Shown here: positions 6,692-12,559 of the stretch, piece by piece
Layout: the number at the start of each line of letters is the position of its first letter
How positions within the stretch are numbered: the stretch's first letter is position 1
DNA from: Solirubrobacterales bacterium
Lineage (GTDB): Bacteria > Actinomycetota > Thermoleophilia > Solirubrobacterales > 70-9
Direction: 5' to 3'
Assembly: GCA_030152805.1 (NCBI GenBank)
Contig: JASLIG010000094.1
Location: 1-14,111 of the forward strand
DNA length: 14,111 nt
Program-made: the position numbers and the translations under genes
Notes under the pieces: model-generated
The model's input: only the letters and a program-made list of their open reading frames with translations
What the model was told of the DNA's origin: nothing
Databases searched by the model: none

Positions 6692-7368
6692 CGCCCCAAC
6701 CCCTCCCGCAGCTTCGCCGTCAGCTCATCCACCTCGCGCGCGCGAAGCTTGTGCGCCACGCGGTTGGCGACGAAGCGGGCGGTGCACTCAAAGATCTCCT
6801 CGCGCACCTCGAGCTCGTTCTCTGCCAGCGTGCGGCCGGTGGCGACGAGGTCGACGATGCCGTCGGCGAGGCCGATCAGCGGCGCCAGCTCGACCGAGCC
6901 CTTGACCTCGATCACCTCGACCTGCCGCCCGGTCGCCTCGAAGTGGCGTTCGGCCGTGCGCGGGTACTTGGTCGCGATCCGCATCATGCCGAGGCGGCGC
7001 TCGGACTCCCCCAGCCGCTCGTCGCCTTTGCGTCCGGCCAGCACCATGCGGCAGCGGCCGAAGCCGAGGTCGAGCAGCTCGTAGACGACCCGGTCGGACT
7101 GCTCGAGCAGCACGTCCTTGCCGGTGATACCGACGTCGGCGGCGCCCGCCTCGACGTAGGTGGGGACGTCGGAGGGGCGCATCGTCACCAGCGTTATCTC
7201 CTGCCCCGGGAAGATCAGGGAGCGCGACTCGCCGCGCACGGCAGCGGTGTCGATCCCGATCGCGTCGAGGGCGTCGAGCGTCTCGCCGAGCAGGGCGCCG
7301 CGCGGGACCGCCAGCTTCAGCGGCCCATCGGCCTTGGCGCGACTCGTGCCGGCGACCTCGGTGCTCAT
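6688..7368 (-). CDS. hisG: ATP phosphoribosyltransferase, short-form catalytic subunit HisG(S)
   Basis: A 226-residue enzyme for the first step of histidine synthesis, joining ATP and PRPP. Landmarks are LKLAVPRGALLGETL (17-31), DVGITGKDVL (78-87), RIATKYPR (130-137), and the PRPP-binding stretch DLVATGRTLAEN (173-184) just after GLADGIV. The protein ends soon after the catalytic domain and lacks the C-terminal ACT-like domain of long HisG, so histidine feedback should act through HisZ, encoded directly upstream. About 15 N-terminal residues precede the usual start of the domain; the ATG at 7368 is kept because it overlaps the hisZ stop as ATGA. Confidence 0.95.
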   Translation of the reverse strand: MSTEVAGTSRAKADGPLKLAVPRGALLGETLDALDAIGIDTAAVRGESRSLIFPGQEITLVTMRPSDVPTYVEAGAADVGITGKDVLLEQSDRVVYELLDLGFGRCRMVLAGRKGDERLGESERRLGMMRIATKYPRTAERHFEATGRQVEVIEVKGSVELAPLIGLADGIVDLVATGRTLAENELEVREEIFECTARFVANRVAHKLRAREVDELTAKLREGLGR

Positions 7369-8360
7369 CGGTCCGGACCTCCAGGTGACTCCTCCTCCAT
7401 CTGGGCGACGTGCACCCGCTCCAGGTAAAGGGCGAAGCCCGCCGCGGGCAAGTCGACACCGAAGCGCTTCAGCAAACCGTCATAGCGGCCGCCGCCGCCG
7501 AGTACGTGACCGAGCGCCGGGTCGTAGACCTCGAGGATAGCGCCGCTGTAATAGCCGAGATCGCGCAGCAGGCCGAGGTCGATCTGGACGCGACCGGCGA
7601 CGCCGCGCGCCTCCAACGCCTCCAGGGTCTCGCCCAGGCGTGCCGTCGCCCGCTCGACCGCGGCTCCGCCAAGCGCGCGTGCCTCCTCGAGCGCCTCTTT
7701 GCCGCCGCGCAGCTGCGAAAGGGCGACGCAGGTCGCCACCTGCTCGTCGCCGATTCCCTCCAACTCGGAGAGCTCGACCTCGAGCCCGACCAGGTCGTGG
7801 GCGGCGAGGCGGCCGAGGACCGCGTCACGGGCCTCCCCCTCGATTCCGAACTCGCTGAGCAGCTGGCGGTAGAGGTCGGCGTCGCCGAGGCCGATGATCG
7901 CGCGGTCCAGGCCGGCCGCGTCCAGCGCCGCCTCGAGCACCTCGACCACCTCGGCGGTGCCCTGCGGAGCGGGCGCGCCGATCAGCTCCACCCCGGCCTG
8001 GGCGAACTCGCGCATCTGGCCGCGCTGCGGGCGCACCGCGCGGTAGGCGTTTGCGAGGTAGCAGAGGCGCAGCGGCATCTCCGCCGTGGCGTAGCGGCTG
8101 GCGACCAGGCGCGCGATCGGCACGGTCATGTCGGAGCGCAGAGCGAGCAGGTCGCCGCTCTCATCGAAGAAGCGGTAGGCGGTACCGGCGGCGCGCCCGT
8201 CGCCGCGCGAGAGCACCTCGTCGTACTCGATCGCGGGCGTCGCCACCTCTCCGTAGCCACGGCCTTCGAAGACGTCGATCAGCGCCAGGTGCAGGCGCCG
8301 CAGCTCCCGCATCTCGTCGGGCAGGACGTCACGGGTCCCAGGGGGTATCGGGTGAATCAT
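7365..8360 (-). CDS. hisZ: ATP phosphoribosyltransferase regulatory subunit HisZ
   Basis: A 331-residue paralogue of histidyl-tRNA synthetase that forms the regulatory half of the HisG(S)-HisZ complex. It has the class II synthetase core: IPPGTRDVLPDE (5-16), LRSDMTVPIARL (74-85), a motif-2-like stretch ending PQRGQMREFAQAGVELIG (about 111-128), LGYYSGAILE, and LGGGGRYDGLLKRFG near the C-terminus. The HisRS signature RGLDYY is altered to RDLGYY, and there is no C-terminal anticodon-binding domain, which together with the hisG neighbour supports HisZ over HisRS. The start ATG at 8360 follows a TAAGGT box by 7 nt; it is the first gene of the his cluster and lies 36 nt after murA. Confidence 0.93.
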   Translation of the reverse strand: MIHPIPPGTRDVLPDEMRELRRLHLALIDVFEGRGYGEVATPAIEYDEVLSRGDGRAAGTAYRFFDESGDLLALRSDMTVPIARLVASRYATAEMPLRLCYLANAYRAVRPQRGQMREFAQAGVELIGAPAPQGTAEVVEVLEAALDAAGLDRAIIGLGDADLYRQLLSEFGIEGEARDAVLGRLAAHDLVGLEVELSELEGIGDEQVATCVALSQLRGGKEALEEARALGGAAVERATARLGETLEALEARGVAGRVQIDLGLLRDLGYYSGAILEVYDPALGHVLGGGGRYDGLLKRFGVDLPAAGFALYLERVHVAQMEEESPGGPDR

Positions 8361-8367
8361 CCGCCGG

Positions 8368-8373
8368 ACCTTA
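8368..8373 (-). promoter_or_regulatory. Putative -10 box of the his operon (leaderless hisZ)
   Basis: TAAGGT on the minus strand is followed by seven bases (CCGGCGG) and the hisZ ATG, fitting a -10 element with transcription starting at the initiator codon. The region 17 nt upstream is occupied by the murA terminator stem and T-run and shows no TTGACA-like box. Alternatively AAGG here could be a weak Shine-Dalgarno. Confidence 0.45.
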
Positions 8374-8385
8374 CGAGAGTGAGCG

Positions 8386-8406
8386 AAAAAGCCCTGCTAA
8401 GCAGGG
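8386..8406 (-). terminator. Intrinsic terminator of murA, overlapping its stop codon
   Basis: On the minus strand CCCTGC-TTA-GCAGGG forms a six-base-pair GC-rich stem followed by C and TTTTT. This is a standard rho-independent terminator. The 5' arm encodes the last murA codons and the TAG stop lies across loop and stem, so there is no spacer between the gene and its terminator. Confidence 0.8.
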
Positions 8407-9695
8407 ACCTCTGACGAGACCCGTTCAATCTGGGCGCCGAGGTTGCGCAGGCGCTCGTCGATCTGCTCATAGCCGCGGTCGATCTGGCGGATGTTGCCGA
8501 TCTCCGAGGTTCCCTCAGCCGCCAGCGCAGCGATGAGCATCGCCATGCCGGCGCGGATGTCGGGGCTCTCGACGCGTTCGCCGTGAAGCCGGCTCGGACC
8601 GCTGACGATCGCCCTGTGGGGATCGCAGAGCGTGATCCGAGCACCCATCGCGACCAGCTTGTCGACGAAGAAGAGGCGGTTCTCGAACATCTTCTCGAAG
8701 ATCAGGATCTCGCCGTCAGCCTGGGTGGCTAGGGCGAGCGCGATCGAAGTGAGGTCGGCGGGGAAGGCCGGCCAGGGACCGTCCTCGATCTTGGGGATCG
8801 CGTCGCCGAGGTCGGTTTCGACCCGGAGCTGCTGATCCGGCGGCACGATCACGTCGCCGCCCTCGATCTCCGAACGCAGGCCGAGGCGGCGGAACTGGCG
8901 CCGCACCATCAGCAGGTCGGTCGGCTCGACGTCACGGATGCGCAGCTCGCCGCCGGTGGCGGCGGCGAGGGCCATGAAGCTGCCGACCTCGATGTGATCG
9001 GCGCAGATCGTGTGCTCGGCGCCGCCGAGGCGGTCGCGACCGTGCACGGTCATCACGTTGGAGCCGATCCCGTCCACCTGGGCGCCCATCGCGCAGAGCA
9101 GGCGGGCGAGGTCCTGGACGTGGGGCTCGCAGGCGGCGTTGGAGATGGTCGTCGGCCCCGGCGTCAGCGCCGCTGCCATCAGCGCGTTCTCGGTGCCCAT
9201 CACCGAAGGCTCGTCCATGAAGATGCGGCAGGCGCAGAGGCCGTTCGGCGGAGCGCTGAGCTCGATCCAGCGATCGCCGTCGATGCGGGCGCCGAGATCC
9301 TTGAAGGCATCGAGGTGCGCATCGAGGCGGCGACGGCCGATGAAATCCCCCCCGGGGGGCGGCATGCGCGCCTCGCCGAAGCGAGCGAGCAACGGTCCCG
9401 CGAGCAGGAAGGAGGCGCGGATCTGCTTCGAGAGCTCCTCGTCGACGGAGACGTCGGTGACCCTGGCGGCGCAGAGGCGGACGCTGTTGTCGGCGACCCA
9501 CTCGACCTCGACGCCGAGCCGCTCGAGCAGGGCGAGCTGAGCTTCGGTGTCGCGGATGCGCGGCACCCGGTGCACCAGCAGCTCCTCCTCGCTGAGCAGG
9601 CAGGCGGCGAGGATCGGCAGCGCCGCGTTCTTGTTGCCGGCGACGGTCAGCTCGCCGGAGAGCTGCACGCCGCCCTGGATGACGAATTTCTCCAT
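8397..9695 (-). CDS. murA: UDP-N-acetylglucosamine 1-carboxyvinyltransferase MurA (Asp-type)
   Basis: A 432-residue enolpyruvyl transferase for the first committed step of peptidoglycan synthesis, adding enolpyruvate from PEP to UDP-GlcNAc in the cytoplasm. AGNKNAALPILAA carries the conserved Lys22-Asn23. The active-site loop reads PPPGGDFIGRRRLDAHL, so the usual Cys115-equivalent is Asp117. FPADLTS (311-317) supplies the catalytic Asp314, FEKMFENR (333-340) and DIRAGMAM (379-386) complete the signature. The Asp form is known from mycobacteria and confers intrinsic fosfomycin insensitivity, which is predicted here. Start ATG at 9695 is supported by a strong Shine-Dalgarno (GGAAGGA, 9 nt upstream). 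It lies upstream of the his operon but has its own terminator. Confidence 0.95.
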   Translation of the reverse strand: MEKFVIQGGVQLSGELTVAGNKNAALPILAACLLSEEELLVHRVPRIRDTEAQLALLERLGVEVEWVADNSVRLCAARVTDVSVDEELSKQIRASFLLAGPLLARFGEARMPPPGGDFIGRRRLDAHLDAFKDLGARIDGDRWIELSAPPNGLCACRIFMDEPSVMGTENALMAAALTPGPTTISNAACEPHVQDLARLLCAMGAQVDGIGSNVMTVHGRDRLGGAEHTICADHIEVGSFMALAAATGGELRIRDVEPTDLLMVRRQFRRLGLRSEIEGGDVIVPPDQQLRVETDLGDAIPKIEDGPWPAFPADLTSIALALATQADGEILIFEKMFENRLFFVDKLVAMGARITLCDPHRAIVSGPSRLHGERVESPDIRAGMAMLIAALAAEGTSEIGNIRQIDRGYEQIDERLRNLGAQIERVSSEVPA

Positions 9696-9704
9696 CGCTA
9701 GAAG

Positions 9705-9711
9705 TCCTTCC
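9705..9711 (-). promoter_or_regulatory. Strong ribosome binding site of murA
   Basis: GGAAGGA on the minus strand ends 9 nt before the murA ATG. It is the clearest Shine-Dalgarno at a transcription-unit start in the window, and fixes the murA start. Confidence 0.7.
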
Positions 9712-9726
9712 CGCTCATCGTGCGGC

Positions 9727-9733
9727 TAGGGTA
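9727..9733. promoter_or_regulatory. Putative overlapping divergent -10 elements (hydrolase / murA)
   Basis: TAGGGTA reads TAGGGT on the plus strand, 8 nt before the hydrolase ATG, and TACCCT on the minus strand, which would give murA a leader of about 25 nt containing its Shine-Dalgarno. The whole divergent gap is only 45 nt. No convincing -35 hexamer was seen in either direction, so the promoter call rests on the -10 match and spacing. Confidence 0.4.
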
Positions 9734-9740
9734 ACGCCCG

Positions 9741-10751
9741 ATGCGGAGAGGCTGGAAGATCTTGATCGGCGTGGTCGTCGTCCTTGCGGTGCTGCTGGGG
9801 CTGAACACGCTGATCGTCGACCGCGAGACGAAGTCAGCCAGCGTGACCGAACCCGGCGGGCGGATCGTCGACACGGGCGGCGGTGAACTCGAGGTGGTCG
9901 AAAGCGGGCCCAGGCGCGGCGCGCCGATAGTCCTCATCCACTGTTTCACCTGCGCGATCAACTATTGGAACAAGATGATCCCCCCACTCGCTCGCGAGCA
10001 CCGCGTGATCGCCGTCGACCTGCTCGGCCACGGGGGTTCGGAAATGCCCGCTTCGGGCTACTCGGTCCCCAATCAGGCGAACGTGGTGGCCGAAACCCTG
10101 GGCGCCCTCGGCGTGCGTGAGGCGGAGGTCGTCGGTCACTCGCTCGGCGGCGCCGTCGCCGTCGCCCTGGCCGAACAGTCCCCCAACCTGGTCGACCGCG
10201 TCTTCATCGTCGACACCCCGCCGACTCATGAAGCGGGCGACCTCGGCTTCATCGCCAGCCTCGGCTTCGCGCCGGTGATAGGCGAGGCCTTTTGGCGGCT
10301 GAAGCCCGACTTCGCCGTGCGCAAGGGACTCGAGGTCGCCTTCGCGCCGGGCTACGACGTCCCGGACGAATTCGTCGAAGACGTCAACCGGATGACCTTC
10401 AGCGCCTACGACGACTCCCCCACCGCCTTCGACGACTACACCGGGGAAGAGCCGCTCGATCAGCGGATGGCCGAAAGCGGCAAGCCACTGATGGTGATCA
10501 TGGGCGCCGAAGAGCAGATCATCGACGATCCACCGCAGCGGCTGGCCGAATACCGAGCGGATGTACCGGGCGTCAGGACCAAGCTGATCGCCGGCGCCGG
10601 ACACAGCCCCAACGTCGAGAAACCGGCCGAGACCGCCGCGCTGGTGCTCGGATTTGCCAGAGCAGTGGAGAAGGGCGTACTCTCGAAACATGCGACGCCT
10701 GCTCCCGGCGGCGGTTCTGCTGGCAATTCCAGCGATGCTCGCACCAAGTAG
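9741..10751 (+). CDS. Membrane-anchored alpha/beta hydrolase
   Basis: A 336-residue protein with an N-terminal transmembrane helix (about 7-25) and an alpha/beta hydrolase fold outside the membrane. The oxyanion-hole turn is IHCFTCAINYW (66-76), where the usual HGxxG is HCFTC. The nucleophile elbow GHSLGG places Ser134, the acid is probably Glu258 or Asp262 in MGAEEQIIDD, and His288 lies in GAGHSPNVEKP. A cap region spans about 165-245. The substrate is unknown; esterase, epoxide hydrolase or lactonase-like roles are all possible. The last 21 or so residues (Gly/Ser-rich) are encoded inside the start of the next gene, an overlap of 62 nt, and are probably dispensable. It probably starts leaderless, behind TAGGGT. 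Confidence 0.85.
   Translation: MRRGWKILIGVVVVLAVLLGLNTLIVDRETKSASVTEPGGRIVDTGGGELEVVESGPRRGAPIVLIHCFTCAINYWNKMIPPLAREHRVIAVDLLGHGGSEMPASGYSVPNQANVVAETLGALGVREAEVVGHSLGGAVAVALAEQSPNLVDRVFIVDTPPTHEAGDLGFIASLGFAPVIGEAFWRLKPDFAVRKGLEVAFAPGYDVPDEFVEDVNRMTFSAYDDSPTAFDDYTGEEPLDQRMAESGKPLMVIMGAEEQIIDDPPQRLAEYRADVPGVRTKLIAGAGHSPNVEKPAETAALVLGFARAVEKGVLSKHATPAPGGGSAGNSSDARTK
10654..10683 (+). promoter_or_regulatory. Putative promoter of the beta-helix gene
   Basis: TTGCCA (10654-10659), an 18-nt spacer and TACTCT (10678-10683) are followed by six bases and the ATG at 10690. The -35 matches TTGACA at five of six positions. The element lies inside the 3' end of the upstream hydrolase gene. This is the most complete of the TANNNT-type promoters here. 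Confidence 0.5.
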
Positions 10752-12279
10752 CGCCCCGGCTCACGCTCACATCCTGCGGGTCGGCACCTACCACGGCATT
10801 CAAGGCAAGTACAAGACGATCCAGGCGGCAGTCGATGCCGCCAAGCCCGGCGATTGGGTGCTGGTCGGAGCCGGCGACTACCACGAACGCGCCGACCGAA
10901 TCCACGCACCCGGAGAGGTGCCGCCGGCCGGAGTCCTGATCGTCAAGCCGCGGATTCACCTGCGTGGCATGAGCCGCAACGGTGTGACCGTCGACGGCAC
11001 CAAGCCGGGCTCCTCGCGATGCTCGCGCAAGCCGGGAGCGCAGGACCTCGGCGTGGTGCAGAACGGCGCCCGCCTCGGCCGCAACGGCGTCGTCGCCTAC
11101 AAGGCCAGCGGCGTCAGCATCGAGAACCTCACGGTCTGCAACTTCCTCGCCGGTGGCGGTGAGAACGGCAACCAGATCTGGTGGAACGGCGGCGACGGCA
11201 GCGGCGTGATCGGCATGGGCGCCTTCAAGGGCGCCTACCTCAACGCAACCTCCACCTACTACGCCGGCGAGGGCACCGCCGCGACCTACGGAATCTTCAC
11301 CAGCAACGCGCGCGGCCCCGGGGTCTGGAACCAGACTTACGCCAGCAACTTCAATGACGCCGGCTACTACGAGGGTGCCTGCCGCCAGGAATGCAACCTG
11401 ACGATGCGCAAGGGCTGGGCCCAGTACAGCGCACTCGGCTACTCGGGGACCAACTCCGGCGGCAACCTGATCGTCGAAGAATCGGAGTTCGACCACAACA
11501 AGGACGGCTTCGACACCAACAGCCAGAACAACGACGACGCCCCCTCGCCGCAGGACGGCAGCTGCCTGAACGGTGCTACCAGCCCAATCACCCACTCGGT
11601 CTCCTGCTGGGTCTTTCGCGACAACTACGTCCACGACAACAACAATCCCAACGTGCCTGGGGCCGGCACCGCAGCCTCCAGCCCGGTCGGCACCGGCATC
11701 TCGATCTCCGGTGGGCGATTCGACACGGTGATGGGCAACCGGATCGAACACAATGGCGCTTGGGGAGTGCTGCTGGTGCCGTTCCCCGACACCGACACGC
11801 CGCCGCCCATAGCCCACTGCGAGGGCGGCACCCAGACCGGCCCGCTCGGTTACGGCTGCCTGTACGACGACTGGGGCAACCAGATCTTCGAAAACAAATT
11901 CGCGAGTAACGGCTTCTTCGGCAACCCGACCAACGGCGACATCGGCCAGATCACCTTCTTCGGCGGCCACCCGGTCAACTGCCTGCGCCGCAACAAGCTG
12001 CCGGACGGTGTCTCTCCGGAAGCGCTGCTCTCGAACACCTGCGGCGCCACGGGCAGCGGCGAAATCAACCAGCCGCTGCTCGAACAGGTCGAATGCAACA
12101 CCCAGATCCTCAGCAGCAAACCATGCCCGCCCGGCTCCGAATACCCGCGGCGCACCGCGGTCAAGATGCACGCGCTGCCCAAGGCCAAGAAGCTGCCGAG
12201 CATGTCCAACCCCTGCGCGGGCGTGCCGCGCAACCCCTGGTGCGAACCCGCCCACGGCGGTCGCCGAGGCGGGCACTGA
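10690..12279 (+). CDS. Secreted cysteine-rich right-handed beta-helix protein
   Basis: A 529-residue protein with a classic signal peptide (MRRLLPAAVLLAIPAML..., cleavage probably after AHA near residue 26). The N-terminal part, IQAAVDAAKPGDWVLVGAGDY (44-64), is the typical entry of pectate-lyase-like beta-helix proteins, followed by short turns rich in Asn, Gly and Val such as VSIENLTVCNF, LIVEESEFDHNKDGFDTNS, WVFRDNYVHDNN and MGNRIEHNGAWGV, as expected for parallel beta-helix coils. The mature part has 14 cysteines, an even number that suggests disulfides. No definite lyase or hydrolase catalytic set is recognised, so it may bind or cleave a polysaccharide. The start at ATG 10690 is chosen because the signal peptide begins there; an upstream in-frame ATG at 10654 adds 12 non-signal residues. 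The tail is Pro/Gly/Arg-rich. Confidence 0.8.
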   Translation: MRRLLPAAVLLAIPAMLAPSSAPAHAHILRVGTYHGIQGKYKTIQAAVDAAKPGDWVLVGAGDYHERADRIHAPGEVPPAGVLIVKPRIHLRGMSRNGVTVDGTKPGSSRCSRKPGAQDLGVVQNGARLGRNGVVAYKASGVSIENLTVCNFLAGGGENGNQIWWNGGDGSGVIGMGAFKGAYLNATSTYYAGEGTAATYGIFTSNARGPGVWNQTYASNFNDAGYYEGACRQECNLTMRKGWAQYSALGYSGTNSGGNLIVEESEFDHNKDGFDTNSQNNDDAPSPQDGSCLNGATSPITHSVSCWVFRDNYVHDNNNPNVPGAGTAASSPVGTGISISGGRFDTVMGNRIEHNGAWGVLLVPFPDTDTPPPIAHCEGGTQTGPLGYGCLYDDWGNQIFENKFASNGFFGNPTNGDIGQITFFGGHPVNCLRRNKLPDGVSPEALLSNTCGATGSGEINQPLLEQVECNTQILSSKPCPPGSEYPRRTAVKMHALPKAKKLPSMSNPCAGVPRNPWCEPAHGGRRGGH

Positions 12280-12341
12280 GCCCCGCCAGGCACGAGCTGC
12301 AAGACTGCCTGCAGATTCGAGGTTGCGTCCGGAGGTGCTCC

Positions 12342-12347
12342 TAGATT
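12342..12347 (+). promoter_or_regulatory. Putative -10 box for the small-protein gene
   Basis: TAGATT followed by eight bases and an ATG at 12356, the same layout as at hisF, hisZ and the upstream hydrolase. GGAGGT at 12331-12336 looks like a Shine-Dalgarno but is 19 nt from the ATG, too far for normal use. Otherwise nothing is recognised in the 76 nt between the beta-helix stop and this ATG. Confidence 0.4.
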
Positions 12348-12355
12348 ACGAACTC

Positions 12356-12553
12356 ATGTTCGATTCAAAGACAAATCTCGCTGGACGGCTCACCGACGCC
12401 GTCGACCTGTTGATCGACTTCGCCACGCTGGGCGAGTACGGGCTGGAGCCGGCCGGGAGGCCCGCCCCCGGTTGCGAGTCTCGCCAGCGCGCGCACGCCC
12501 CCCGACGCGGCGTGCCGCGGGCGACCGATCGCAGTCTCTCGACGCGCCACTAG
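12356..12553 (+). CDS. Small hypothetical protein (65 aa)
   Basis: An unrecognised small gene. The first half, NLAGRLTDAVDLLIDFATLGEYGLEP (about residues 7-32), looks like a natural amphipathic helical segment; the second half is Pro/Arg/His-rich and probably disordered (GRPAPGCESRQRAHAPRRG onward). From about codon 12 nearly every codon ends in G or C, as in the surrounding real genes, while the opposite strand offers no better candidate. The ATG is 8 nt behind a TAGATT box. The stop TAG is 6 nt before the GTG of the next hydrolase, so the two are probably co-transcribed. No signal peptide or transmembrane helix is seen. Function unknown; it could also be a chance frame in an intergenic gap. 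Confidence 0.55.
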   Translation: MFDSKTNLAGRLTDAVDLLIDFATLGEYGLEPAGRPAPGCESRQRAHAPRRGVPRATDRSLSTRH

Positions 12554-12559
12554 CTGGTT

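Noticed and set aside
7365..8360. Histidyl-tRNA synthetase
   Set aside because: It lacks the anticodon-binding domain, has RDLGYY in place of RGLDYY, and is fused by ATGA overlap to a short hisG, which identifies HisZ.
10573..12276. A 567-codon minus-strand open frame
   Set aside because: It is antisense to the beta-helix gene, which has a signal peptide and coherent beta-helix repeats; the antisense product is Val/Ala/Gly-rich with no motifs.
12331..12336. GGAGGT as a Shine-Dalgarno for the small gene
   Set aside because: It is 19 nt from the ATG, beyond normal spacing, and no closer start codon in a longer coherent frame was found.
12280..12355. A terminator or RNA gene between the beta-helix gene and the small gene
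   Set aside because: Only a short CTGCA/TGCAG pairing is visible, with no T-run and no recognised RNA family.
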